Positions 6,736 to 15,802 of a stretch of 64,000 nucleotides of DNA are shown piece by piece. The notes under the pieces are model-generated. The model saw only the letters and a list, made by a program, of their open reading frames with translations. It made no database searches and had not been told where the DNA came from. Location: contig NZ_WKEQ01000025.1 of the NCBI RefSeq assembly GCF_021605415.1, positions 23,199 to 87,198 on the forward strand, read 5' to 3'. This DNA comes from Pseudomonas syringae (GTDB lineage Bacteria; Pseudomonadota; Gammaproteobacteria; Pseudomonadales; Pseudomonadaceae). The position numbers and the translations under genes are program-made. Position 1 is the first letter of the stretch. Every line of letters starts with the position of its first letter.

Positions 6736-7824
6736 TCAGTATTCCCAGAACATCCGCTGCAGTTCTTTGCTGTCAGTGGTCTTGGTCAAAGCGACCATTG
6801 CCAGGATGCGCGCTTTCTGTGGATTCAGATCGTGAGCAACGACCCAGTCATACTTGTCGTCAGGTTGTTCGGCATTGCGCAGCACAAACCCGCCGGCATT
6901 AACATGAGAGGAGCGAATGATCTGTACGCCATCCTTGCGCAGTGCTTGCAGCGCAGGCACGACACGGGAGGATACCGAACCGTTGCCAGTGCCTGCGTGG
7001 ATGATCGCTTTGGCACCGGATTGCGCCAATGCCTTGTAGGCGGTGTCGCTTACGTTGCCGTAGGAATAGGCGATTTCTACATCAGGAAGGCTCTTGATGT
7101 TCTTGATGTCGAATTCCGAATCCATGGTGTGGCGCTTGGCTGGCAAGCGGAACCAGTAGGACTTGCCTTCAACGACCATCCCGAGTGGGCCCCAAGCACT
7201 TTTGAACGCCTCGGTTTTGATGTTGACCGTCTTGCTGACGTCGCGACCGGACTGGATTTCATCGTTCATGGTCACCAGTACGCCTTTGCCGCGGGCTTCT
7301 TTGCTGCTGGCAACGGCCACTGCGTTGTACAGATTGAGCATGCCGTCGGCCGACATTGCGGTGCCTGGACGCATGGAACCAACGACGATGATCGGCTTGT
7401 CGGTTTTCTCGACCAGGTTCAGGAAGTAGGCGGTCTCTTCCAGCGTATCGGTGCCGTGAGTAATGACGATGCCATCGACATCCTTGCTGTCAGCCAATTC
7501 AGCGACGCGACGACCCAGTTGCAGGAGGTTGTCGTTGGTGATGCTTTCGGAGGCGATCTGCATGACTTGCTCGCCGCGCACGTTTGCCAGTTTGCTCAGC
7601 TCTGGAATGCCGGCGATCAATTGTTCCACGCCAACCTTGGCGGCCTGATAAGTGGCGCTATTGGCAGCGCTGGCCCCAGCGCCCGCGATGGTGCCGCCAG
7701 TGGCGAGTACGACAACGTTGGCCAGTTTGTTCTGGGTTTCGACTTCTTTCGCCTGAAGGGCGGTGGGCAGGAGCAGCAAAAGGGCGAGGGCGCCCGGTAC
7801 CAAAGTGTTGAAAGCAGATTTCAT
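6736..7824 (-). CDS. ansB: periplasmic glutaminase-asparaginase (type II)
   Basis: This 362-residue protein has a signal peptide (MKSAFNTLVPGALALLLLLPTALQA). It carries the two asparaginase catalytic motifs, VLATGGTIAG with the nucleophilic Thr and VITHGTDTLEETAYFL with the second Thr-Asp pair. Further family landmarks are VVGSMRPGTAMSADG, the substrate-binding Ser-Glu region ASESITNDN, and HAGTGNGSVS. It hydrolyses Asn and Gln to the acids plus ammonia in the periplasm. The sequence is of the Pseudomonas dual-specificity type. It stands alone, with about 350 non-coding bases upstream. Confidence 0.93.
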   Translation of the reverse strand: MKSAFNTLVPGALALLLLLPTALQAKEVETQNKLANVVVLATGGTIAGAGASAANSATYQAAKVGVEQLIAGIPELSKLANVRGEQVMQIASESITNDNLLQLGRRVAELADSKDVDGIVITHGTDTLEETAYFLNLVEKTDKPIIVVGSMRPGTAMSADGMLNLYNAVAVASSKEARGKGVLVTMNDEIQSGRDVSKTVNIKTEAFKSAWGPLGMVVEGKSYWFRLPAKRHTMDSEFDIKNIKSLPDVEIAYSYGNVSDTAYKALAQSGAKAIIHAGTGNGSVSSRVVPALQALRKDGVQIIRSSHVNAGGFVLRNAEQPDDKYDWVVAHDLNPQKARILAMVALTKTTDSKELQRMFWEY

Positions 7825-8024
7825 TATTTTTCTCTCTAGTGGTGAGACGGTGCTAATGCATGTTCATCTAGATGCGCCCCTGGCTTATCTGTATGCCGGG
7901 GGTGCAAGAAGAGAGCAGGATGTGTACCAGTCGGATCTCAATTAAATAAAATGTTTATGTTACTGATTTAAAAAGAAAAATATTTTGCACGGCGATGATT
8001 TTTTGGTGCTGAGCGTCCGGCTTC

Positions 8025-8051
8025 CCGAACAAATGTCAGCTTTCTGTTCGG
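8025..8051. promoter_or_regulatory. inverted repeat in the ansB/FlxA-like intergenic region
   Basis: CCGAACA and TGTTCGG are perfect inverted arms separated by 13 bases. They lie in the 7825-8171 spacer between the divergent asparaginase and FlxA-like genes and could be an operator for either. The bases 7945-7985 are A/T-rich and are the likely ansB promoter zone, but I see no clear -35/-10 pair. Confidence 0.4.
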
Positions 8052-8171
8052 CTGTCCGAAAGAGCTACAGATCCTCCAGCAAATAAGTGCTTGCGATAAT
8101 GAGCGCCGGGACTAAAGAAACCCTCGCCCTGGCCGATGCGTCTTCAAAGGATTTTCAATCAAGGAGTTCAC

Positions 8172-8612
8172 ATGTCGTTGACCATCGGTTTTCCCAACGC
8201 CAGCGCAGTCACCATCGGCGGCAAGTCCACGAGCACGGTCGATGCCCTGAGTGATGCAGCAGCCGAAACCGCTTCCCAGTCGCTGGGTGAGAACGAGAAG
8301 AAAACCGTGAGGGCAGGCGGTGCGGCTGCGGAGGAGAAAAAATCCGACGGCGGGGATGGGCAGAGCATCGCAGTGAAGACGCTGCTTAAGCGAATGCAGG
8401 AATTGCAGAAGCAACTGCAAGAGCAGCAACAGCAGTTGGCGGCAGCTCAGTCCGCAAGCTACCCGACACCAGAAGCCAAGGCAGCGGCCGTCATGAGCAT
8501 TCAGGGTCAAATCGCCGACACTAGCGGCGCGCTTTCCCAAGTTACCGGAAATCTGGTTAAGGAACTGGCCAAGGATTCCAGCAGTGGAGGGTTGGTCAAC
8601 ACCACGGCCTGA
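8172..8612 (+). CDS. FlxA-like protein
   Basis: This 146-residue protein starts at the ATG at 8172, preceded by AAGGAG. The centre is a strong Gln-rich coiled coil (LLKRMQELQKQLQEQQQQLAAAQS), and the tail is Ser/Gly-rich. This matches the FlxA-like family, named after an Escherichia coli flagellar-regulon gene; its biochemical role is unknown. No signal peptide is visible. It is monocistronic, and its 3' end is 54 bases from the ribose promoter. Confidence 0.7.
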   Translation: MSLTIGFPNASAVTIGGKSTSTVDALSDAAAETASQSLGENEKKTVRAGGAAAEEKKSDGGDGQSIAVKTLLKRMQELQKQLQEQQQQLAAAQSASYPTPEAKAAAVMSIQGQIADTSGALSQVTGNLVKELAKDSSSGGLVNTTA

Positions 8613-8665
8613 CGCTGGGGTGAACCAAAGCGAATCGAGTAACAGAAAGTGAAGATTTCTTGTCG

Positions 8666-8716
8666 TTGACAAATGGCGCCAGGATTCGCATAGTTCGGTC
8701 TACGCAAACGTTTGCG
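8666..8716 (+). promoter_or_regulatory. ribose operon promoter and RbsR operator
   Basis: A consensus -35 TTGACA (8666-8671) and a -10-like CATAGT (8689-8694) are separated by 17 bases. The perfect palindrome CGCAAACGTTTGCG (8703-8716), a classic LacI/GalR-family operator, lies just downstream around +1 to +15. RbsR, encoded in the operon, is the obvious ligand, with repression relieved by ribose. Confidence 0.85.
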
Positions 8717-8793
8717 AGGCACCCATCCGCAAGTGCCGAGCATACGCCAGCAAAAGCATTGCTCACAATAATCATAAGATCGGAGTGAACCCT

Positions 8794-9750
8794 ATGAAGC
8801 TGCCATTCGCTGGACGTCTTCTTGCTGTCGCCATGCTGGCTGCAGCGTCCGCTGCACTGCCTGTCTCTTCGGCCTTCGCCGAATCTCCTGAAAAACCGAA
8901 AGTCGCACTGGTCATGAAGTCTCTTGCCAACGAATTCTTCCTGACCATGGAAGACGGCGCAAAGGCCTATCAGAAAGAACACTCCGCCGATTTTGAATTG
9001 ATCTCCAACGGCATCAAGGACGAAACCGATACCGCGAACCAAATCCGTATCGTTGAGCAAATGATCGTTTCCAAAGTCGATGCGCTGGTGATCGCCCCGG
9101 CGGACTCCAAAGCCATGGTGCCGGTGATCAAGAAAGCCGTGGACGCAGGCATCACCGTGATCAACATCGATAACCAGCTCGATCCCGAGGTGGTGAAAAG
9201 CAAAAATATCAATGTGCCTTTCGTCGGTCCGGACAACCGCAAGGGCGCGCGGCTTGTGGGCGAATACCTGGCCAAACAACTCAAGGCCGGTGACGAAGTG
9301 GGCATCATCGAAGGTGTTTCCACCACCACCAACGCTCAGGCTCGTACCGCAGGCTTCAAGGATGCTATGGCAGCGGCGCAGATCAAGGTCGTGGCGCTGC
9401 AGTCCGGTGATTGGGAGATCGACAAAGGCAACAAAGTCGCCGCTTCCATGATCAGCGAATACCCGAACATCAAAGCACTGTTGGCCGGTAACGACAGCAT
9501 GGCCGTCGGTGCGGTTTCCGCTGTTCGCGCTGCCGGCAAGGCAGGCCAGGTGAAGGTCGTCGGTTACGACAACATCAACGCCATCAAGCCAATGCTCAAA
9601 GATGGTCGAGTGCTCGCGACGGCGGATCAATTCGCAGCGAAGCAAGCGGTGTTCGGCATCGAGACTGCTCTGAAGATCATCAAGGGCGAAAAAGTCGATA
9701 GCGGTGCCAATGGCGTGATCGAAACACCGGTCGAGCTGGTCACGCAGTAA
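8794..9750 (+). CDS. rbsB: ribose ABC transporter substrate-binding protein
   Basis: This 318-residue protein is read from the ATG at 8794, which has CGGAG at proper spacing; a GTG at 8785 would be too close. It has a signal peptide ending in SSAFA. The mature protein shows the periplasmic-binding-protein type 1 fold with VALVMKSLANEFF, the DALVIAPADS and GDNQL-like IDNQLDP hinge region, and the GNDSMAVGAV and VVGYDN segments that line the sugar pocket in RbsB. It captures ribose for RbsAC. It is the first gene of the operon, after the RbsR operator. Confidence 0.93.
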   Translation: MKLPFAGRLLAVAMLAAASAALPVSSAFAESPEKPKVALVMKSLANEFFLTMEDGAKAYQKEHSADFELISNGIKDETDTANQIRIVEQMIVSKVDALVIAPADSKAMVPVIKKAVDAGITVINIDNQLDPEVVKSKNINVPFVGPDNRKGARLVGEYLAKQLKAGDEVGIIEGVSTTTNAQARTAGFKDAMAAAQIKVVALQSGDWEIDKGNKVAASMISEYPNIKALLAGNDSMAVGAVSAVRAAGKAGQVKVVGYDNINAIKPMLKDGRVLATADQFAAKQAVFGIETALKIIKGEKVDSGANGVIETPVELVTQ

Positions 9751-9768
9751 CCTTCTGGCGACACAGCG

Positions 9769-9792
9769 GCACTCGCCCGTCCGGGCGGGTGC
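9769..9792 (+). other. rbsB-rbsA intergenic hairpin
   Basis: A near-perfect 11-bp stem (GCACTCGCCCG pairing with the following GGGCGGGTGC arm) with a 3-4 base loop fills the gap between rbsB and rbsA and ends 12 bases before the rbsA start. Such stems often protect the 3' end of binding-protein mRNA, raising rbsB over rbsA. There is no T tract, so it is not a full terminator. Confidence 0.65.
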
Positions 9793-9804
9793 ATGGAGAG
9801 TTTT

Positions 9805-11358
9805 ATGTCAGTTTCCATCCCGAACGCTGTCCTCTCGGTCAGTGGTGTCGGTAAGACTTATGCCCAGCCCGTCCTCACGAATATCGATCTGACGCTGATG
9901 CGCGGTGAAGTGCTGGCGCTGACCGGCGAAAACGGCGCCGGCAAAAGCACGCTGTCGAAGATCATCGGCGGCCTGGTCACGCCGACCACGGGCCAGATGC
10001 AGTTTCAGGGCCGGGAATATCGTCCCGCCAGTCGCGCACAAGCAGAAGCGCTGGGCGTGCGCATGGTCATGCAAGAGCTCAATTTGCTACCGACCCTGTC
10101 GGTGGCGGAAAACCTGTTTCTCGATAACTTGCCGAGCAACGGTGGCTGGATCAGTCGCAAGCAACTGCGCGAAGCCGCTATTGATGCCATGGCGCAAGTC
10201 GGTCTGGATGCCATTGACCCGGATACTCTCGTCGGCGAGCTGGGCATCGGCCACCAGCAAATGGTCGAAATCGCACGCAACCTTATCGGCGATTGCCATG
10301 TGCTGATCCTTGATGAGCCGACCGCAATGTTGACCGCCCGGGAAGTTGAAATGCTCTTTGAGCAAATCACCCGGTTGCAGGCTCGCGGCGTCTCGATCAT
10401 CTACATTTCCCATCGACTTGAAGAGTTGGCGCGGGTTGCACAACGCATCGCGGTGCTGCGCGACGGCAATCTGGTATGCGTTGAGCCGATGGCCAACTAC
10501 AACAGCGAGCAGCTCGTCACGCTGATGGTCGGACGAGAGCTGGGCGAGCACATCGACATGGGGGTTCGCAGCATCGGTGCCCCGGCATTGACGGTCAACG
10601 GCTTGACCCGTTCCGACAAGGTTCGCGATGTGTCCTTTGAAGTGCGTGCCGGCGAGATTTTCGGTATTTCCGGATTGATCGGGGCAGGGCGCACCGAGCT
10701 GTTGAGGCTGATCTTTGGCGCAGACGTTGCCGACAGCGGCACCGTATCCCTCGGCTCCCCCGCGAAAGTGGCAAATATCCGTTCGCCCGTCGATGCGGTT
10801 CGCCACGGTATCGCGTTGATCACCGAAGACCGTAAGGGTGAAGGCTTGCTGTTGAGCCAGTCAATCAGCGCGAACATAGCGCTGGGAAACATGCCGGAAA
10901 TCTCCAGCGTGGGCTTCGTCAATAATGGCGATGAAGATTCCCTTGCCCGACGTCAGATCGATGCCATGCGCATCCGCAGTTCCAGCCCTGCACAGCTTGT
11001 GTCGGAGTTGTCCGGCGGCAATCAGCAGAAGGTCGTGATCGGTCGCTGGCTTGAGCGCGACTGTTCCGTGCTGCTGTTCGATGAGCCGACCCGAGGTATC
11101 GACGTCGGGGCCAAGTTCGACATCTATGCATTGCTTGGCGAATTGACCCGCCAGGGTAAAGCATTGGTGGTGGTGTCCAGCGATCTGCGCGAATTAATGC
11201 TGATCTGCGACCGCATCGGCGTGCTGTCCGCCGGGCGGCTGATCGATACCTTCGAGCGCGACAACTGGACTCAGGATGACTTGCTCGCAGCAGCATTCGC
11301 CGGCTATCAAAAACGTGATGCGCTGCTCAATGAAGCGGCGCCTAGGGATCTCCCATGA
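9805..11358 (+). CDS. rbsA: ribose ABC transporter ATPase
   Basis: This 517-residue protein has two fused nucleotide-binding domains, as usual for sugar importers. Domain 1 has Walker A GENGAGKST, Walker B LILDEPTA and the H-loop SHRLEE, with a variant signature GIGHQQMVEIAR. Domain 2 has a degenerate Walker A (GLIGAGRTE), a canonical LSGGNQQKVVIGRWL and LLFDEPTRGIDVG. This asymmetry is normal for RbsA, where only one site hydrolyses ATP efficiently. The ATG at 9805 follows GGAGAG. The stop overlaps the rbsC start by ATGA. Confidence 0.94.
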   Translation: MSVSIPNAVLSVSGVGKTYAQPVLTNIDLTLMRGEVLALTGENGAGKSTLSKIIGGLVTPTTGQMQFQGREYRPASRAQAEALGVRMVMQELNLLPTLSVAENLFLDNLPSNGGWISRKQLREAAIDAMAQVGLDAIDPDTLVGELGIGHQQMVEIARNLIGDCHVLILDEPTAMLTAREVEMLFEQITRLQARGVSIIYISHRLEELARVAQRIAVLRDGNLVCVEPMANYNSEQLVTLMVGRELGEHIDMGVRSIGAPALTVNGLTRSDKVRDVSFEVRAGEIFGISGLIGAGRTELLRLIFGADVADSGTVSLGSPAKVANIRSPVDAVRHGIALITEDRKGEGLLLSQSISANIALGNMPEISSVGFVNNGDEDSLARRQIDAMRIRSSSPAQLVSELSGGNQQKVVIGRWLERDCSVLLFDEPTRGIDVGAKFDIYALLGELTRQGKALVVVSSDLRELMLICDRIGVLSAGRLIDTFERDNWTQDDLLAAAFAGYQKRDALLNEAAPRDLP

Positions 11359-12332
11359 AAACCGCATCTTCCATCGGCAAACGTAGTGGCAATTTTTATG
11401 GCCTCGGCACCTATCTGGGTTTGGCGGGCGCCTTGCTGGCGATGGTGGCGCTGTTCTCGGTACTGAGCAGTCACTTTTTGTCTTACAGCACGTTCAGCAC
11501 CTTGGCGAATCAGATTCCCGACTTAATGGTGCTCGCGGTTGGCATGACCTTCGTATTGATCATCGGCGGCATCGACCTGTCGGTAGGCTCTGTGCTGGCA
11601 TTGGCCGCCTCGACAGTCAGTGTGGCTATTCTCGGATGGGGCTGGAGTGTGTTTCCGGCTGCCCTGTTGGGCATGGCGGTCGCCGCTTTGGCGGGCACCA
11701 TCACCGGCTCGATTACCGTGGCATGGCGGATACCGTCCTTCATCGTTTCGCTTGGCGTGCTGGAAATGGCCCGAGGCGTTGCCTATCAGATGACCGGATC
11801 GCGCACGGCATATATCGGCGATGCGTTCGCCTGGCTGTCAAATCCCATTGCGTTCGGTATTTCGCCGTCGTTCATCATTGCCTTGCTGGTCATTTTCATC
11901 GCTCAGGCGGTGCTCACCCGGACTGTGTTCGGACGTTATCTGATCGGTATTGGCACCAATGAGGAGGCGGTGCGCCTGGCCGGGATCAATCCGAAACCCT
12001 ACAAAATTCTGGTGTTCAGCCTAATGGGGTTGCTGGCCGGTATCGCCGCACTGTTTCAGATTTCGCGTCTGGAGGCTGCCGACCCGAATGCAGGTTCCGG
12101 CCTCGAACTGCAAGTCATCGCGGCTGTGGTTATCGGCGGTACCAGCCTGATGGGCGGCCGTGGATCGGTAATCAGTACATTTTTTGGTGTGCTGATCATC
12201 TCTGTGTTGGCGGCAGGACTGGCCCAGGTCGGTGCAAGCGAACCGACCAAACGCATCATCACCGGCGCGGTCATCGTCATCGCTGTGGTGCTTGACACTT
12301 ATCGCAGTCAGCGCGCAAGCCGGCGGATCTGA
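11355..12332 (+). CDS. rbsC: ribose ABC transporter permease
   Basis: This 325-residue integral membrane protein has about eight to ten hydrophobic helices. Family signatures include VLAVGMTFVLIIGGIDLSVGS near residues 55-75 and GLAAGIAAL-like and GGRGSVISTFFGVLII segments near the C-terminus, as in the BPD_transp_2 group of sugar permeases. It forms the ribose channel with RbsA in the inner membrane. Its start overlaps the rbsA stop, indicating translational coupling. Confidence 0.93.
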   Translation: MKTASSIGKRSGNFYGLGTYLGLAGALLAMVALFSVLSSHFLSYSTFSTLANQIPDLMVLAVGMTFVLIIGGIDLSVGSVLALAASTVSVAILGWGWSVFPAALLGMAVAALAGTITGSITVAWRIPSFIVSLGVLEMARGVAYQMTGSRTAYIGDAFAWLSNPIAFGISPSFIIALLVIFIAQAVLTRTVFGRYLIGIGTNEEAVRLAGINPKPYKILVFSLMGLLAGIAALFQISRLEAADPNAGSGLELQVIAAVVIGGTSLMGGRGSVISTFFGVLIISVLAAGLAQVGASEPTKRIITGAVIVIAVVLDTYRSQRASRRI

Positions 12333-12335
12333 AAG

Positions 12336-13355
12336 ATGGCAACGATCAAGGATGTGGCGGCGCTCGCGGGGATTTCCTATACGACCGTGTCCCATGTGGT
12401 GAACAAGACGCGGCCGGTGAGCGAAGAGGTGCGGGTGAAAGTCGAGGCCGCAATCAAAACGCTCGATTATGTGCCCAGCGCCGTAGCCCGCTCGCTGAAA
12501 GCGAAGACAACGGCCACCATCGGCCTGCTGGTGCCTAACAGCCTTAACCCTTACTTCGCCGAACTGGCGCGGGGAATAGAGGATTATTGCGAGCGCAATG
12601 GCTATTGCGTGATCCTCTGCAACTCCGACGATGACCCAGACAAACAGCGCAGCTACCTGCGGGTTTTGCTGGAAAAACGTATCGACGGTTTGATCGTCGC
12701 CTCTGCCGGTGGCGACATTGGCCTGGCCCAAGGTTTGGCGGGCGTTAAAACCCCGATGGTAATCGTTGACCGTGGACTGGACGGTGTCGATGCGGATCTG
12801 GTGCGTATCGATCACGAATACGGCGCCTACCTTGCTACCCGGCATCTGCTTGAGTTGGGCCATCGCGATATTGCCACCATTGGTGGTCCGGCGAGTACCA
12901 GTGTCGCGCAGATGCGTCAGGCCGGGTTTTGCAGGGCTCTGAAAGAGGCGGGTATCGAAGTGTCGAGCGAACGCATGCTTGAGAGCGATTTCACCAGCCC
13001 AGGCGGTTACAACGCAGCTGCGCTTTTACTCGATCGTACGCCACCGAGCGCAATCTTTGCGGGTAATGACATGATCGGCATCGGGGTCTTACGTGCTGCG
13101 GCCGAGCGCAATATTCGCGTACCTGCCGAGCTGTCGGTGATCGGTTTCGACGATATCCAGATGAGTCGTTACGTTTATCCGGCGCTGACAACTGTCGGCC
13201 AGTCGATCCTGCAACTGGGCGAGATGGCGGCGGAAGTTTTGCTGCGGCGAATCGCTAATCCTGCTTTGGCCACGGATCAGCGGATCGTAACCCCGAGTAT
13301 TGTCTTGCGCGAATCGACGGCGCCACTGGCCGGCGTATTCACCGAATACCGCTGA
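12336..13355 (+). CDS. rbsR: LacI-family ribose repressor
   Basis: This 339-residue protein begins with the LacI helix-turn-helix (ATIKDVAALAGISYTTVSHVVN), followed by the hinge helix SAVARSLKAKTT and a periplasmic-binding-like effector domain (LLVPNSLNPYFAELARGIEDY; PSAIFAGNDMIGIGVLRAA; VIGFDDIQMSRY). It starts 3 bases after the rbsC stop, so the repressor is encoded inside the operon it controls. The palindrome at 8703-8716 is its likely operator. Ribose or a ribose derivative is the expected inducer, inferred from the operon. Confidence 0.92.
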   Translation: MATIKDVAALAGISYTTVSHVVNKTRPVSEEVRVKVEAAIKTLDYVPSAVARSLKAKTTATIGLLVPNSLNPYFAELARGIEDYCERNGYCVILCNSDDDPDKQRSYLRVLLEKRIDGLIVASAGGDIGLAQGLAGVKTPMVIVDRGLDGVDADLVRIDHEYGAYLATRHLLELGHRDIATIGGPASTSVAQMRQAGFCRALKEAGIEVSSERMLESDFTSPGGYNAAALLLDRTPPSAIFAGNDMIGIGVLRAAAERNIRVPAELSVIGFDDIQMSRYVYPALTTVGQSILQLGEMAAEVLLRRIANPALATDQRIVTPSIVLRESTAPLAGVFTEYR

Positions 13356-13380
13356 AAACCGAATTGATGAGTAGTGATGT

Positions 13381-14298
13381 ATGCCAACGAATGTAGTGGT
13401 AATAGGCAGTCTGAACATGGACCTGGTCACCCGGGCGCCACGGCTTCCCCGTGGAGGCGAAACACTGATTGGACATTCGTTCGCCACTGTTTCCGGTGGT
13501 AAGGGCGCCAACCAGGCAGTGGCCGCTGCTCGCCTCGGCGCGCAGGTGGCCATGATCGGTTGTGTCGGAAACGATGCCTATGGTGCGCAATTGCGTGATG
13601 CGTTGTTGGTCGAGCAGATCGACTGTCAGGCCGTCAGCACGGTTGACGATTCCAGCGGTGTCGCGCTGATCGTTGTCGATGACAACAGCCAGAATGCCAT
13701 TGTTATCGTTGCTGGTGCCAACGGCGCAATGACCCCCGCTGTCATTGAACGCTTCGATTCTGTGTTGCAGGCTGGCGATGTGATCATCTGTCAGCTCGAA
13801 GTGCCCGACGCTACGGTCGGCCATGCGCTCAAGCGCGGGCGTGAACTGGGCAAAACCGTCATTCTCAATCCGGCCCCCGCGAGTCGCCCGCTTCCGGGAG
13901 ATTGGTATGGCGCCGTTGATTACTTGATTCCCAACGAAAGCGAAGCCTCTATTTTGAGCGGTTTGCCGGTGGACTCGCCGGAGAGCGCTGAAAAAGCCGC
14001 CGCGCAATTGATATCGATGGGAGCGGGCAAGGTGATTGTCACGCTTGGCGCTCAAGGTGCGCTATTCGCCGATGGCGCGACCTTCGAACACTTCCCGGCG
14101 CCCAAGGTGAAAGCCGTCGACACCACGGCCGCTGGCGACACGTTTGTCGGTGGTTTTGCCGCAGCGCTGGCGTGCGGTAAAACCGAGGCCGAGGCGATTC
14201 GATTCGGGCAAGTCGCCGCCGCTCTGTCGGTCACCCGTGCGGGAGCGCAACCCTCCATTCCAACGCAGTCCGACGTACAGGCCTTTAAAACCGCATGA
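13381..14298 (+). CDS. rbsK: ribokinase
   Basis: This 305-residue PfkB-family kinase has VVIGSLNMDLVTRAPRLPRGGET with the first PfkB signature region, SGGKGANQAVAAARLG, and the C-terminal anion-hole motif VDTTAAGDTFVGGFAAAL with the catalytic Asp. It phosphorylates ribose to ribose 5-phosphate in the cytoplasm, feeding the pentose phosphate pathway. It lies 25 bases after rbsR and its stop overlaps the rbsD start. Confidence 0.94.
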   Translation: MPTNVVVIGSLNMDLVTRAPRLPRGGETLIGHSFATVSGGKGANQAVAAARLGAQVAMIGCVGNDAYGAQLRDALLVEQIDCQAVSTVDDSSGVALIVVDDNSQNAIVIVAGANGAMTPAVIERFDSVLQAGDVIICQLEVPDATVGHALKRGRELGKTVILNPAPASRPLPGDWYGAVDYLIPNESEASILSGLPVDSPESAEKAAAQLISMGAGKVIVTLGAQGALFADGATFEHFPAPKVKAVDTTAAGDTFVGGFAAALACGKTEAEAIRFGQVAAALSVTRAGAQPSIPTQSDVQAFKTA

Positions 14299-14699
14299 AA
14301 AAGACTCCTTTGCTCAATGTTGCCTTGTCCCGGCTGATTGCATCCCTGGGTCATGGCGACATGGTTGTGATTGGCGATGCCGGCCTGCCTGTTCCCCCCG
14401 GCGTCGAGCTGATCGACCTTGCCTTGACCCATGGAGTGCCTGATTTCGTCAGTACTTTGAAAGTTGTGCTGAGCGAAATGCAGGTCGAAAGCCATGTGCT
14501 GGCTGAAGAGATCATCGACAAGCGGCCCACCGCACTAGCGACGCTGGACGAGCTTGATGCAGAGGGTGCGCTCGGACGGCGAGAGTTGCTCGCGCACGAG
14601 CAGTTCAAAGTACTCAGCCGACAAGCTCGGGCGATTGTTCGTACAGGCGAATGTCAGCCGTACTGCAACATTATCCTGCTGGCCGGGGTAACGTTCTGA
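14295..14699 (+). CDS. rbsD: D-ribose pyranase
   Basis: This 134-residue protein follows RbsD: it has LGHGDMVVIGDAGLPVP near the N-terminus with the catalytic His region, EIIDKRP in the middle, and the terminal RTGECQPYCNIILLAGV motif with the active-site Tyr. It converts the beta-pyranose form of ribose to the form used by ribokinase. It is translationally coupled to rbsK through an ATGA overlap. A 5-bp stem followed by TTTTT (about 14700-14722) could partly terminate transcription before the next gene. Confidence 0.92.
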   Translation: MKKTPLLNVALSRLIASLGHGDMVVIGDAGLPVPPGVELIDLALTHGVPDFVSTLKVVLSEMQVESHVLAEEIIDKRPTALATLDELDAEGALGRRELLAHEQFKVLSRQARAIVRTGECQPYCNIILLAGVTF

Positions 14700-14744
14700 C
14701 GGGTACCAACCCGTTTTTGTTTTCTAACGCACAAGGAACGCGCC

Positions 14745-15773
14745 ATGCATCGCTATGCTAAAAAACTGCACCAACTGCTTGGGAGTTTGCTGCTTTTGTC
14801 CCTGATAACCGCAACCAGCGCCCAGGCGGCGGAAAAGATTGACCTGATCATCGACACCGACCCGGGTGCCGATGATGTTGTCGCATTGTTATTTGCACTG
14901 GCCTCGCCTGACGAATTGAATATTCGTGCGCTGACCACCGTGGCCGGTAATGTTCGTCTCGACAAGACGTCGCGCAATGCCCGCCTGGCAAGAGAGTGGG
15001 CGGGGCGCGAGGATGTTCCTGTCTATGCCGGTGCGCCTGGGCCGTTGATGCGCACACCGATTTACGCCGAGAACATCCATGGCAAAGAAGGCCTGTCGGG
15101 AGTAGCGGTGCATGAGCCGAAGAAGGGCCTTGCCGAAGGCAATGCGGTCAGTTATTTGATCGATACCTTGAAGAAAGCCAAGCCACATAGCATCACCATC
15201 GCCATGCTCGGGCCGCAGACCAACCTGGCGCTGGCGCTGATCCAGGAGCCGGAGATCGTTCAGGGCATCAAGGAAGTGGTGATCATGGGAGGCGCGCATT
15301 TCAATGGCGGCAATATCACCCCGGTCGCGGAATTCAACCTTTACGCAGATCCACAAGCCGCTGAGGTGGTGCTCAAAAGCGGCGTGAAACTGACTTATCT
15401 GCCGCTGGATGTGACGCACAAGATTCTCACCAGTGATGCGCGCCTGAAGCAGATTGCTGCGCTGAACAACAATGCGGGCAAAATCGTCGGCGATATTCTC
15501 AACGAATACATCAAAGGGGATATGGAGCACTACGGCATTCCGGGTGGCCCGGTGCATGACGCGACTGTCGTGGCTTATCTGCTCAAGCCTGAATTATTTA
15601 CTGGTCGTTCCGTGAATGTGGTCGTCGATAGCCGTGAGGGGCCGACATTCGGTCAAACCATCGTCGATTGGTACGATGGCTTGAAAGCACCGAAGAATGC
15701 GTTCTGGGTGGAAAACGGCAACGCCCAAGGCTTCTTCGACCTACTGACAGAGCGCCTGAAGCGTTTGAAGTAA
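14745..15773 (+). CDS. periplasmic inosine-uridine-type nucleoside hydrolase
   Basis: This 342-residue protein has a signal peptide (LLLLSLITATSAQA) and the nucleoside hydrolase calcium-binding motif DLIIDTDPGADDVVALLFAL. VIMGGAHFNGGNITPVAEFNLYADPQAA and the late HDATVVAYLL segment complete the active-site pattern. It hydrolyses N-ribosides to free ribose plus a base. A secreted form placed at the end of the ribose operon suggests that nucleosides are split in the periplasm and the ribose is delivered to RbsB. The start follows AAGGA. Confidence 0.9.
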   Translation: MHRYAKKLHQLLGSLLLLSLITATSAQAAEKIDLIIDTDPGADDVVALLFALASPDELNIRALTTVAGNVRLDKTSRNARLAREWAGREDVPVYAGAPGPLMRTPIYAENIHGKEGLSGVAVHEPKKGLAEGNAVSYLIDTLKKAKPHSITIAMLGPQTNLALALIQEPEIVQGIKEVVIMGGAHFNGGNITPVAEFNLYADPQAAEVVLKSGVKLTYLPLDVTHKILTSDARLKQIAALNNNAGKIVGDILNEYIKGDMEHYGIPGGPVHDATVVAYLLKPELFTGRSVNVVVDSREGPTFGQTIVDWYDGLKAPKNAFWVENGNAQGFFDLLTERLKRLK

Positions 15774-15778
15774 GCTTG

Positions 15779-15800
15779 CCCGCAGGCTTTTGCCTGCGGG
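15779..15800. terminator. hairpin after the nucleoside hydrolase gene
   Basis: A perfect 9-bp stem (CCCGCAGGC / GCCTGCGGG) with a TTTT loop separates this gene from the convergent small gene. No T tract follows on either strand, so termination efficiency is uncertain. Confidence 0.55.
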
Positions 15801-15802
15801 AC

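Noticed and set aside
6643..7839. 398-residue open frame on the plus strand
   Set aside because: It is the antisense shadow of the asparaginase gene, which has a signal peptide and intact catalytic motifs; GC-rich codon bias opens the opposite frame.
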